DNA of 64,000 nt, taken from assembly GCA_963727235.1 (NCBI GenBank), contig CAVSFZ010000001.1, positions 1-64,000 of the forward strand, given 5' to 3'. Both the position numbers and the translations under genes were made by a program. This stretch comes from CAVPTL01 sp963727235 (GTDB taxonomy: Bacteria; Actinomycetota; Thermoleophilia; Gaiellales; JAICJC01). This document shows positions 49,558 through 58,011 of the stretch, one piece after another (positions within the stretch are counted from its first letter, which is position 1; every line of letters begins with the position of its first letter). The notes beneath the pieces are model-generated. The model worked only from the letters and a program-made list of their open reading frames with translations, was not told the origin of the DNA and searched no databases.

Positions 49558-51453
49558 GTGCAAACTCTCTCCTGGATCTGCCTGTTCGTGCCGCTCGCCG
49601 GAGTGGTGCTGCTGACCCTGGCGGGCAGCCGGATCTCGCGCACCGCCGCCGCCTGGGCGGGCACAGCCTTCGCCGCCGCCTCGTTCGTGGCCGCCGCCGG
49701 CGTGTTCGTGCGGATGCTCTCGCACAACGCCTCCCAGCGCTCATCGGTCTACACGCTGTACACGTGGGCGACGTCGGGCAGCTTCAAGATCCCGCTGGCG
49801 ATCCAGGTCGACCAGCTGGCCGTGACCGAGATGCTGATCGTCTCGGGGGTCGGCAGCCTGATCGTGCTCTACTCGATCGGCTACATGCACGGCGATCCCA
49901 AGGAACGCCGCTTCTTCATCTACCTGAACATGTTCCTGTTCTCGATGCTGCTGTTGGTGATGTCGGCCAACTTCGCGCTGCTCTTGGCCGGCTGGGGCCT
50001 GGTCGGGCTCTCGTCCTACCTGCTGATCGGGTTCTGGTACGAGCGGCCCGAGCCGGTGATCGCCGCCAAGAAGGCGTTCGTGATGAACGCGATCGGCGAC
50101 GTCGGGATCGCGATCGCCGTGTTCTTCATGGTCAGAGACGCGGGCACCACCGACTTCTCGGTCATGCTCTCGCCCCACCAGCCGTGGTCGCAGGGGTCAA
50201 CCGACGCCAACCTGGTGGCGCTCGGGCTGCTGGTCGGAGCCGTGGCCAAGTCGGCCCAGCTGCCACTCCAGACCTGGCTCCCCGACGCCATGGAGGGCCC
50301 CACCCCGGTCTCCGCCCTGATCCACGCCGCCACCATGGTGACCGCCGGCGTGTACCTCGTGGCGCGCACCCACGTGATCTTCGAAAACGCACCCGACATC
50401 CACAACCTGGTGGCCATCCTGGGCCTGGCGACGCTGCTGATGGCGGGCGTGATCGCCATGGTGCAGACGGATATCAAGCGGATCATCGCCTACTCCACGA
50501 TGAGCCAGATCGGATACATGTTCACGGCCGTGGGCGTCGGCGCCTACAGCCAGGGCATGTTCCTGCTGCTCGCCCATGCCTTCTTCAAGGCGCTGCTGTT
50601 CCTGGGCGCCGGCGTGGTCATCCACGCTGTCTCGGCCGAGCAGGACGTGCGCAAGATGGGCGGGCTGGGCTCGGCGCTGCCCAAGACCAAGTGGCTGATG
50701 TGGATCGGCACGGCCGCGCTGATCGGCTTCTTCCCGCTCTCCAAGGACGAGATCCTGGCGGCCGCGCTGGACGAGCACAGCACCCTGGCGCTGTGCGTGT
50801 GGGCGGGCGGCCTGATCGGAGCCTTCTTCACCGGTATGTATGCGGTGCGGCTGATGCGGCTGACCTTCTACGGCGAGCGCTCCGACTTCGCCAAGGAGCA
50901 CCTCCACACCGACCACGGCGAGGGTCCCTGGACGATGGTGTTCGTTGTCGCCGCGCTGGCCGTCGGCGCCATCCTGGTGGGCTTCCTCGACCTCGGCTTC
51001 GGCACCGTCGACCACTTCGGCGAGTGGCTGGGATTGACCGCGCCCTCGGCCCCCACGACCGTCTCCGACGACGTCATCACCACCGCCATCTCGTGGTCGG
51101 TGGGTATCGCCGGCGGCCTCCTGATCTGGCGCGTGTACGCCGATCCCGCCCGGCTGGAGCGAGTCAAGGCGCCGCTGCGCTGGTGGGCCACGGTGGCCGA
51201 GCACAAGTTCTACTTCGACGAGCTGTATGACCGCATCGGCTACGCCCCGTTCGCCGCGCTCGCGGTCGGCCTCTACCGGTGGGTCGAGCGCTACCTGATC
51301 TGGGGGTCGATCACGGTGCTCTCGATCACCGTGCGCAGCGTCTCGCGGGGAGTGGCGGCCGCCCAGACCGGCCTGGTGCGCAGCTACGCCGTCACCCTGG
51401 TCGCCGGCGCCGCGCTGCTGGCCGTGTACTTCCTGACGAAGGCCAACCTGTGA
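49558..51453 (+). CDS. nuoL: NADH-quinone oxidoreductase subunit L
   Basis: The 631-residue NuoL is the distal antiporter-like proton pump, with about 16 helices. GLSSYLLIGFWYERPEPVIAAKKAFVMN near 145 and WLPDAMEGPTPVSALIHAATMVTAGVYL near 240 carry the conserved Glu, Lys and His residues. The long amphipathic lateral helix and last transmembrane helix are present at the C-terminus. GTG is the start. It overlaps nuoM (GTGA). Confidence 0.96.
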   Translation: MQTLSWICLFVPLAGVVLLTLAGSRISRTAAAWAGTAFAAASFVAAAGVFVRMLSHNASQRSSVYTLYTWATSGSFKIPLAIQVDQLAVTEMLIVSGVGSLIVLYSIGYMHGDPKERRFFIYLNMFLFSMLLLVMSANFALLLAGWGLVGLSSYLLIGFWYERPEPVIAAKKAFVMNAIGDVGIAIAVFFMVRDAGTTDFSVMLSPHQPWSQGSTDANLVALGLLVGAVAKSAQLPLQTWLPDAMEGPTPVSALIHAATMVTAGVYLVARTHVIFENAPDIHNLVAILGLATLLMAGVIAMVQTDIKRIIAYSTMSQIGYMFTAVGVGAYSQGMFLLLAHAFFKALLFLGAGVVIHAVSAEQDVRKMGGLGSALPKTKWLMWIGTAALIGFFPLSKDEILAAALDEHSTLALCVWAGGLIGAFFTGMYAVRLMRLTFYGERSDFAKEHLHTDHGEGPWTMVFVVAALAVGAILVGFLDLGFGTVDHFGEWLGLTAPSAPTTVSDDVITTAISWSVGIAGGLLIWRVYADPARLERVKAPLRWWATVAEHKFYFDELYDRIGYAPFAALAVGLYRWVERYLIWGSITVLSITVRSVSRGVAAAQTGLVRSYAVTLVAGAALLAVYFLTKANL

Positions 51454-52928
51454 TCACCACGATCCTGATCCTGATCCCGCTGGTGGCCGCAGCAGTGCTG
51501 ACGGTGGCGCCGTTCAGCCGCCTCCACGTCGAAGTGTTCGCGCTGGCGGCAACGCTGGCCGAGATCGTGGTGGGCGCCGTCGCGCTGGCCCAGTTCTCCA
51601 CCGGACAGGGCATGCAGTTCGTCACCGACAAGGTGTGGATCTCCGACTTCGTGCTGGGCACCCCCGTGCGCTACCACGTCGGGATGGACGGGCTGGGCCT
51701 GTTCATGATGCTCCTGACCGCCGTCGGCATCGCCGCCTCGGTGGGCGCCGGCATCCGCGCCGGGCGGGATCGGCCGCGGGCCTACTACGGGCTGGTGCTG
51801 CTGCTCGAGGCCGCCCTGGTGCTGCTCTTCACCGCCCAGGATCTGGTGCTGTTCTACGTCGGCTGGGAAGTGATGATGATCCCGCTGTTCATCCTCATGG
51901 CCGTGTGGGGTGGCGAGGGCCGGCGGGCGGCAACCATCCGGTTTGTGATCTACACCATGGTGGGATCGCTGCTGATGCTGGTCGCGATCGCCGCCATCGG
52001 CATCCGCTACCACACCTTCGAGGTGTCCCAGGTGCACTCGGGAGCCGCCTGGATCTTCTTCTTCTTCGCCGCCGCCTTCTGCATCAAGGCGCCGCTCTTC
52101 CCGCTGCACGGGTGGATGCCCGCGGCCTACCGGGAGTCGGCGCCGGAGACGACCGCCCTGCTCTCGGGAGTGATCTCCAAGGCCGGCGCCTACGGCCTGC
52201 TGCGGTTCTGCCTGCCGATGTTCCCAGGGCCGGCCCACGACTGGCGGTGGCTGTTCCTGGGGCTGGCGCTGGTGGGGCTGCTGTACGGCTCGCTGCTGGC
52301 ATTCCGGCAGGCCGACGCCCGCGGTGTGGTGGCCTACTCCTCGCTGGGACAGATGAACCTGATCGTGATCGGGATCTTCGCCCTCAACGACAACGGGTCG
52401 ACCGGCGCCATCTTCCAGATGGTCAACCACGGCCTGGTGTCGCTGGCGGCGTTCCTGGTGATCGGCCTGATCGAGCTGCGCGCCGGCAAGGACGGCTTCC
52501 GCTGGCTGGGCGGCCTCGCCAACGGCCGGCCGCGGTTCTCGACGGTGCTTTTGATCGCGGCCATGTTCATGCTGGCGGTGCCCGGCTCGAGCGCATTCGT
52601 GAGCGAGCTGTACATCCTGATCGGCGCGTTTCAGCAGCAGGCCTGGCTGGGGGCGGTGGCGGCCTGCGCGATCGTGCTGGCGGCGATGTATGCGCTGCGC
52701 TGGATCTCGGCGCTGGCGTACGGCCAAGACGGTGAGCGGGTGACCGACGAGACGGCCGATCTGCGTCCGCACGAGCTGATGATCGCCGTACCGCTGATCG
52801 TGATCCTGCTGGCGATGACGGTCTACCCGTTCGGCGTGATGAACCGGGTCAAGGACTACCACCCCGTGATCCCCACGTCGTACCTGACCACGCCCGGCGG
52901 CCAGAACGGTGGAGGTGACGGCGGATGA
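51450..52928 (+). CDS. nuoM: NADH-quinone oxidoreductase subunit M
   Basis: A 492-residue NuoM, a second antiporter-like pump subunit. DLVLFYVGWEVMMIPLFILMAVWGG near residue 130 holds the channel glutamate, KAPLFPLHGWMPAAYRESAPETTALLSGVISKAGAYG near 210 the lysine, and ARGVVAYSSLGQMNLI near 290 the later helix. GTG 51450 is preferred; sequence upstream is nuoL. nuoN overlaps the stop by four bases. Confidence 0.96.
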   Translation: MITTILILIPLVAAAVLTVAPFSRLHVEVFALAATLAEIVVGAVALAQFSTGQGMQFVTDKVWISDFVLGTPVRYHVGMDGLGLFMMLLTAVGIAASVGAGIRAGRDRPRAYYGLVLLLEAALVLLFTAQDLVLFYVGWEVMMIPLFILMAVWGGEGRRAATIRFVIYTMVGSLLMLVAIAAIGIRYHTFEVSQVHSGAAWIFFFFAAAFCIKAPLFPLHGWMPAAYRESAPETTALLSGVISKAGAYGLLRFCLPMFPGPAHDWRWLFLGLALVGLLYGSLLAFRQADARGVVAYSSLGQMNLIVIGIFALNDNGSTGAIFQMVNHGLVSLAAFLVIGLIELRAGKDGFRWLGGLANGRPRFSTVLLIAAMFMLAVPGSSAFVSELYILIGAFQQQAWLGAVAACAIVLAAMYALRWISALAYGQDGERVTDETADLRPHELMIAVPLIVILLAMTVYPFGVMNRVKDYHPVIPTSYLTTPGGQNGGGDGG

Positions 52929-54388
52929 GTCTGATTCCCGTCGACCTGACCGCGATCGCGCCCGAGATCATCCTGGTGGTGGCGGCATCGCTGGTGCTGC
53001 TGGTCGGGGTGTTCCTGCCCGATCGAGTCGTTGCCTGGCTGGCCCCCGCCTGGGCGGCGGTGGCGCTGATCGGTGCGGGCGTGGCCTCGGCCCTGCAGTT
53101 CGGCGACGTCGCCCACTACAGCTTCGACAACACCCTGCGGATCGATGCGTTCGGCGCCGGCGCGCAGCTGATCATCTTCGCCGCCGGCATCTTGACGGTG
53201 TGCGTCTCGTTCGGGGCGGGCGGGGCGATCCACCGCCGGGCTGTGGAGTACTACGCGCTGCTGCTGTTCGCCATCGGCGGGATGGCGCTGCTGGCCTCGG
53301 CCAACAGCTTCGTGATCCTGTTCGTCGCGCTGGAGCTGTTCTCGATCGCGCTGTACGTGCTGGTCGCGATCGAGACGGACGAGATCACCTCGATCGAGGC
53401 TGGACTCAAATACCTGATCATCGGTTCGGTGGGCGCGGCCTTCCTGCTGTACGGCTCGGCACTGGTGTACGGCGCCAGCGGCCAGCTCGAGTTCGATCGG
53501 ATCGCGGCGGCCATGCGCGGCGGCGACCACAGCGACGTGGTGCTGCTGGCCGGCCTGGCAATGGTGATCGTGGGCCTCGGGTTCAAGGCCAACGCGGCGC
53601 CGTTTCACATGTGGACGCCGGATGCCTACGAGGGCGCCCCCACTCCGGTCACGACCTTCATGTCGGCCGCCACCAAGGCGATCGCGCTGGTCGTGATCCT
53701 GCGGGTGCTGGTGACCGCCTTCCCCGATCAGTCGCAGGTGTGGTCAAACGGCGTGGCCGCGATCGCGATCGTGTCGTTCGTGGTCGGGAACCTGGGCGCG
53801 CTGCGCCAGCAGAACGTCAAGCGGATGCTGGCGTACTCGACCGTCGGCCACACCGGCTTCCTGCTGACGGCGGTGGCCGCCGACAGCCCGCTGGGAAGCC
53901 GCGCGATGCTCTACTACCTGACCGTGTACGCCGCCATGAACGTGGGCGCGTTTGCGATCGTGGCGGTGCGCGAGCGCCAGATCGGCCGGCCGGTGCTGGT
54001 CTCGGACTTCTCGGGTTGGGGCTTCCGTCACCGCTGGCTGGGCGCTGCCATGCTGGTGTGCATGCTGTCGCTGGCCGGATTCCCGCCCAGCGGCGGGTTC
54101 ATCGGCAAGCTCTACATCTTCTCCGCGGCGGTCGACAACGATCAGACGTATCTGGCCGTGATCGGCGTGATCGCCACCATGGTGGCGCTGCTCTACTACC
54201 TCCGCATCCCGCTGGCCCTGTACGAGCGGGACGCCGCCGAGACAGCCGAGCTGCCCTCCTCCACCACCGCCTTCAGGCTGCTGGCCCTGAGTGCCTCGGT
54301 CGCCGCGATCGCCGTGCTGGTTGCCGGCATCGTGCCGTCACCGCTGATCGACCTCGCCCGCACCGCCGGCAACTCGCTGTTCGGCTGA
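52925..54388 (+). CDS. nuoN: NADH-quinone oxidoreductase subunit N
   Basis: The 487-residue NuoN is the third antiporter-like subunit, with 14 helices. FVALELFSIALYVLVAIETDEITSIEAGLKYLIIGS near 130, FKANAAPFHMWTPDAYEGAPTPVTTFMSAATKAIA near 220 and NVKRMLAYSTVGHTGFLL near 295 are conserved. It completes a 14-subunit complex I in one operon. There is no terminator hairpin that I could see before the next gene. Confidence 0.96.
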   Translation: MSLIPVDLTAIAPEIILVVAASLVLLVGVFLPDRVVAWLAPAWAAVALIGAGVASALQFGDVAHYSFDNTLRIDAFGAGAQLIIFAAGILTVCVSFGAGGAIHRRAVEYYALLLFAIGGMALLASANSFVILFVALELFSIALYVLVAIETDEITSIEAGLKYLIIGSVGAAFLLYGSALVYGASGQLEFDRIAAAMRGGDHSDVVLLAGLAMVIVGLGFKANAAPFHMWTPDAYEGAPTPVTTFMSAATKAIALVVILRVLVTAFPDQSQVWSNGVAAIAIVSFVVGNLGALRQQNVKRMLAYSTVGHTGFLLTAVAADSPLGSRAMLYYLTVYAAMNVGAFAIVAVRERQIGRPVLVSDFSGWGFRHRWLGAAMLVCMLSLAGFPPSGGFIGKLYIFSAAVDNDQTYLAVIGVIATMVALLYYLRIPLALYERDAAETAELPSSTTAFRLLALSASVAAIAVLVAGIVPSPLIDLARTAGNSLFG

Positions 54389-54421
54389 CCACTCCACCCG
54401 GCTCCGGAATCGCAGGAACCG

Positions 54422-54731
54422 ATGTACGCCAGTATTCGCCAGTACCGACTCGATGCCGACGAGTACCGCCGCGCGATGCCACGGATCAAGGTGGAGCTGC
54501 TGCCGCGGCTGGAGCAGATCGAGGGCTTCGTCAGCTATCGGATCTGGCTCGACGACGGCGGGCGGGTGGTGTCCGCGTCGACCTTCCTGGACCAGGAAGG
54601 CTGCCGGCGGTCAGACGAGGTGGCGGCCGAGCTGTATCACGAGCTGATGGGTGGAATGGTGATCGAGTTGCTGAGCGCCGAACATCGGCGAGATCGTGCT
54701 CACGCACCCACCGGTGTCGCCGCCCGGCTGA
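54422..54731 (+). CDS. ABM-like (antibiotic biosynthesis monooxygenase-type) small protein, frameshifted end
   Basis: About 85 residues read as a ferredoxin-like ABM-type barrel: YASIRQYRLDADEYRRAMPRI, then LPRLEQIEGFVSYRIWLDDGGRVVSASTF, then SDEVAAELYHELMGGMVIELLSA. The original frame then runs on opposite the DUF4097 gene for over 600 bases, which is implausible. A one-base change near 54680 gives PNIGEIVLTHPPVSPPG and a stop at 54731, the usual type of ending. Stand-alone members can be small oxygenases or stress proteins. The frameshift may be real or a sequence error. Confidence 0.55.
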
Positions 54732-55524
54732 CCGTGACGTCTCCGCTCTTGGTCTCGGCTTTGAGCGTGAGCTGGGGACCGGTACCCGCCCCCTCGTCGG
54801 CGGGGTCCAGGTGCGAGTGGGCATCACCCGACAGCGTCTTCAGGTCGAGGTACACGCGCACGCCCGGAACCACCGCCGCCTCGATGTCTCCTGACATGGA
54901 GCTGAGGTCGGCATCTCCGGTGACCAGGCCGCCCACCTCGATGTCGCCGGACATGCTCGAGGCCTTCACCGATCCGGCCGCGGCGGCAATCGAGACCGAG
55001 CCGGACATGGTGCGGGCGCGCGAATCGGCACCGACCGCGCCGGCGGAGATGTCGCCTGACATCGACCCCGCCTGCATCCGTCCGCCGACCGTGCCCGCGT
55101 GGAGATTCCCGCTGGTGGACTCGATCTTGACCGCGCCGGCGGCGTCGCCCACGCTGATGTCTCCGGAGATGGTCTTGCAGGTGACGTCCTGCGATCCCGC
55201 GGAGCAGTGGAAGTCGGCGGTGATCGTGGAGGCGCGGATGCTCGAGCCGAGCGGCGCGGTGATCCGCAATCGCAGCTCGGGCTGGCGCCCGATGAAGCGG
55301 AGCTTGCCCGAGCGTTCCGGTGCGTGCACCACGATCTCGAGCTGACCGCCGGAGTCACGAAGCTCCTGCTTGGTTGCGTCGATGGCGGCTTGGGCAGCGT
55401 CCCCGGCGGAGATCGCCGTCAGCTCGACGGTGGTCGTGTCGCGTTCCTCCAGCTCGATCTCGATCGAGCCCGACGGGATCCGCAGGTCGAGCCTGGGCGC
55501 GGTGGGTGTTGGATGAGTGGTCAT
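54700..55524 (-). CDS. DUF4097 (putative adhesin-like) repeat protein
   Basis: A 274-residue DUF4097 protein made largely of a repeated strand-turn unit around S-G-D: KTISGDISVG, ESTSGNLHAG, GSMSGDISAG, RTMSGSVSIA, SSMSGDIEVG, SSMSGDIEAA, KTLSGDAHS and TKSGDVTVS. The repeats recur roughly every 19-24 residues and suggest a beta-solenoid. The family is annotated as putative adhesin, but no signal peptide or membrane anchor is visible, so a cytoplasmic role is possible. AAAGGAG precedes the ATG. It lies 12 bases after the HicB/CopG-like gene on the same strand, a pairing I recall from other actinobacteria. Confidence 0.8.
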   Translation of the reverse strand: MTTHPTPTAPRLDLRIPSGSIEIELEERDTTTVELTAISAGDAAQAAIDATKQELRDSGGQLEIVVHAPERSGKLRFIGRQPELRLRITAPLGSSIRASTITADFHCSAGSQDVTCKTISGDISVGDAAGAVKIESTSGNLHAGTVGGRMQAGSMSGDISAGAVGADSRARTMSGSVSIAAAAGSVKASSMSGDIEVGGLVTGDADLSSMSGDIEAAVVPGVRVYLDLKTLSGDAHSHLDPADEGAGTGPQLTLKAETKSGDVTVSRAATPVGA

Positions 55525-55536
55525 GGGAACTCCTTT

Positions 55537-55993
55537 TCAGCTCTGGGCATAGCCGGTCACGCGGCGGCCGGCTCGTGCAGGTGCGCGCTTGCCGACCGCC
55601 TGGGCGACGGCCCGCGCCAGCCAGGTGTTGGTGGAGACGCCCTCGCGGGCGGCCGCATCCTCGGCCTGGGTCTTGAGTTTTTCCGGCAGCCGCAGCGTGA
55701 TCCGGGCTGTCATGGTGTCGTCGACCGCGGGTTCTGGCGCTGGCCGAGTCGTCGTCGCCGACGAACGCCAGGGCGATGCTGTCTCCGGCCAGGTGCAGCT
55801 CGACCCGACTCGATTCCAGCTGACCGTTGAGCTCGTGCACGGCCTCACCGAGCACCTCCTGCATACGCATGCGTACGGAGGAATCCAGCGCCCGGCCGAG
55901 GCGGGCGGCAGCGCTTTTGAGGTCGTCGTCGCCGAGCTCGGCGGCGGCCGCAAGATCGGCACGCACGGCGTCGACGTGTGGTGACATGTTCAT
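55537..55993 (-). pseudogene. HicB/CopG-type antitoxin-like regulator, frameshifted
   Basis: The N-terminal half (MNMSPHVDAVRADLAAAAEL to IALAFVGDDDSA) and the C-terminal half (DDTMTARITLRLPEKLKTQA, then EGVSTNTWLARAVAQAVG) lie in two frames that meet near 55745. Together they match actinobacterial HicB-like proteins with an unknown helical N-domain and a ribbon-helix-helix DNA-binding C-domain. One base is missing or extra at the junction. ATG 55711 before TARITLRLPE might allow separate translation of the DNA-binding part. Three TGACRTCA boxes over its start point to autoregulation. No toxin gene is adjacent. Confidence 0.6.
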
Positions 55994-56028
55994 GACGTCA
56001 GTATGACATCATTTCTGACGTCATGCAA
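55991..56028 (-). promoter_or_regulatory. Triple TGACRTCA operator and promoter of the hicB-like gene
   Basis: TGACGTCA (55993-56000), TGACATCA (56004-56011) and TGACGTCA (56016-56023) are spaced 11-12 bases, one helical turn. They form a perfect 11-bp inverted repeat (CATGACGTCAG and its complement) about a central half-matched box. On the minus strand TTGCAT, 17 bases and CATACT also overlap it, ending 6 bases before the ATG, so the mRNA may be leaderless. Confidence 0.6.
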
Positions 56029-56052
56029 CCGTCAGGCGTCACACCCCGTGTG

Positions 56053-56499
56053 TCAGCGGCCGAATCGCTCGTGCAGCGGCGATCGCTCGGTGCGGCTCTC
56101 CTTGAGCACGTCGGTCGTCTCCGGCCGGCGCTCGTCGGGACTACCCGATCGGGAAACCGCTGCCAGGTCGGCCAGGAAGGCACGGTCTCCGGCGCCGATC
56201 CAGGTGATCTCACAGCCCATGCGATAGCGGCCGAATGCTGCGGGGTCGACGCGCGCGACGCGCACGTCCATGATCACGTTTCGGCCGTTGAGGATCGCAT
56301 CCACCCGCATGGTGTCGCCGACGGCCACGGCCTTCTCGGCCAGCAGCGCGACTCCACGCGCCGACACGTCCGCCACTCGCACCTCCAGGGCGGACTTCTC
56401 GGGCAGCACCGCCGAGTACCTGATGGTGGCCTCGGCGCGCTCGGATACCGGCGCTCGCGGCGTTTCCCGCTCGCCCGTGCGCTCGATGATGTCAGCCAC
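56053..56499 (-). CDS. PilZ-domain protein
   Basis: The 148-residue protein matches the PilZ fold: TIRYSAVLPEKSALEVRVADVSARGVALLAEKAVAVGDTMRV, where D-V-S-x-x-G is the second c-di-GMP motif, then a strand series and RYRMGCEITWIGAGDRAFLADL. The first motif, RxxxR, is not clear (RAEATIRY), so ligand binding is uncertain. PilZ proteins transmit c-di-GMP signals. The GTG start overlaps the TGA of the preceding frameshifted gene (GTGGCTGA). The window also holds GGDEF and HD-GYP proteins. Confidence 0.75.
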   Translation of the reverse strand: MADIIERTGERETPRAPVSERAEATIRYSAVLPEKSALEVRVADVSARGVALLAEKAVAVGDTMRVDAILNGRNVIMDVRVARVDPAAFGRYRMGCEITWIGAGDRAFLADLAAVSRSGSPDERRPETTDVLKESRTERSPLHERFGR

Positions 56500-57424
56500 G
56501 CGTCATGTGCAGAAGCGCCCGATCGCCGGCCTGAAAGTAGCTCTCCGACACGGTCAGACTCGATGTCGTACCCACTGCCCTGGGCGTCGCGCAGTTCGGC
56601 GGTGATCTCGAATCCCTCGTCGGTGAACTCCTCCGGCCCGTAGGCGATCACACGGCCCATGTCATCGAGGCGGGTGATCTGGAGGTATTCGACTCCGCCG
56701 GTGGGGGAGAAGACGCTGATGGTGCTGGGCAGCTCGCCCAGCATCCCCAGGAAGCGCTGTTCGAGCGGAGCCGACTCGGCTCGGAACGACAGCACGGGAG
56801 CGGACTCCGGCAGCGGCGACGGGGCCACATGCTGCGGCTGGTAGGTCGGTTCCTGCCGGCGGAGCGGGCTCTGTGGCCGGGGAGAACGCCGAGAACAGGG
56901 GTGGCTCGTCGGGGTCAGCGGCCGGCGAAGCGGGCTCAGGATCGTCGGCCTCGACGGGCTGATCCCATGGAGCGGGTTCCGCGTCGCGGTCTCCGAACAG
57001 ATCGGACGCGCGGTCGGCGGACGTCGTCGAGAACTCCTCGTCGAACGCTGCGATCGGATCGACCGGCCGCAGGTCACCCTCGCGCTGGGGCAGGTCGGGC
57101 AGCGAGAACATGAGGTTGGCCTCGTCCTCGTCTTCGTCCGGCTCGGCTCCGGCTCGGGATGGTGACTCACCGACGCCACCGACGGCTCCCAGCGGGGCAG
57201 TGTGGGCCGCTCCTCGACCGGCTCCGAAGGCTCTGAAGGGCTCGGGCTCCTCGACCATCTCGGGCTCCTCCGCGGGGTCGGGATCGACGTCGCTCGGCAG
57301 GTGCTCGCTCACCGCGTCCTCTCCGACGGACTCGGGCGACCGCGCGCTGCTCGCGAGGCGCGCGCGCCTCGTCGTCACCGTCAGCGTCGTCAGAAGGTTT
57401 CCAGCTCGAAGAGAAATCCCACAT
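56492..57424 (-). pseudogene. Acidic PilZ-associated protein, frameshifted
   Basis: A chain can be followed through three frames. It starts MWDFSSSWKPSDDADGDDEA (ATG 57424), moves near 57340 to an acidic stretch (AEEPEMVEEPEPF, NLMFSLPDLPQREGDLRPVD), shifts near 56875 to PLEQRFLGMLGELPSTISVF, VEYLQITRLDDMGRVIAYG and EEFTDEGFEITAEL, and shifts again near 56565 to VSESYFQAGDRALLHMTRG. The C-terminal part looks like a conserved small domain; the N-terminal part is disordered and acidic. I do not recognise the family. It overlaps the PilZ gene, so the two probably work together. Confidence 0.45.
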
Positions 57425-57483
57425 CTGCCGAGATCATCGGTCGGGAGCGCCCCCACCTGAAGGGCTCCGGTCAAAAAGCTGTG

Positions 57484-57921
57484 TCAATCAGTCGTCGCCA
57501 CCGTTTGGCCGACCGCTGCAGCACAGCGGCCGACCTCCGAGCGGCCGGTGGAGGCACCGCCCGTGACCAGCCTCAGCAGGGGCGCGAACAACGGCGCCAC
57601 GGCCGTGGCCAGGGCGAGTGCCAGAGCCACTTTTGCCAGCGCCATCGATGCGCCGGGAACGGAGGAGTCGACCACCGACGGGAACCGCAGGGATGCGTCC
57701 GCCAGCACCAGCATGGCAATCACGGCGCAGGCCACCAGATCGGTCGCGGCCATCGCCGACGGCCGCTCGACCGCCGTCATGTAGGCCATGAATCCCGCGC
57801 CCAGAAGCACGGCCGCGGCGAGCAGCGTGAGGTAGAGGCCGAACCCCGCCGGGAGCACGAACGCAACCAGTGCCAGGGCCGACCCCAAGACCGCAATTCG
57901 AGCAGCTGTGACATACCGCAT
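57484..57921 (-). CDS. Small integral membrane protein
   Basis: The 145-residue protein has four hydrophobic helices: ARIAVLGSALALVAFVLP, LYLTLLAAAVLLGAGFMAYM, LVACAVIAMLVLADA and MALAKVALALALATAVAPLF. Between helices 2 and 3 is VERPSAMAATD, and the tail is polar. No family is recognised. ATG 57921 gives the standard N-in signal (MRYVTAAR). It precedes the acidic PilZ-associated gene on the same strand with a 59-base gap and is divergent from the UPF0173-like gene. Confidence 0.55.
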   Translation of the reverse strand: MRYVTAARIAVLGSALALVAFVLPAGFGLYLTLLAAAVLLGAGFMAYMTAVERPSAMAATDLVACAVIAMLVLADASLRFPSVVDSSVPGASMALAKVALALALATAVAPLFAPLLRLVTGGASTGRSEVGRCAAAVGQTVATTD

Positions 57922-58011
57922 GTGTGCGTGTTCGCCGCCGCCGTGGGAGTTCCTGCCGAAGCGGCGCGGGTGATCTAGATTCCCTCAGATACCTCGACTG
58001 AAGGAGCATCG

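Noticed and set aside
50197..52862. Long minus-strand frames opposite nuoL and nuoM
   Set aside because: His/Gln/Arg-rich shadow frames; the plus-strand genes are complete and conserved.
54732..55345. Extension of the ABM-like frame over the DUF4097 gene
   Set aside because: The extension has no domain match and lies opposite a clear gene; a one-base shift near 54680 gives a sensible end.
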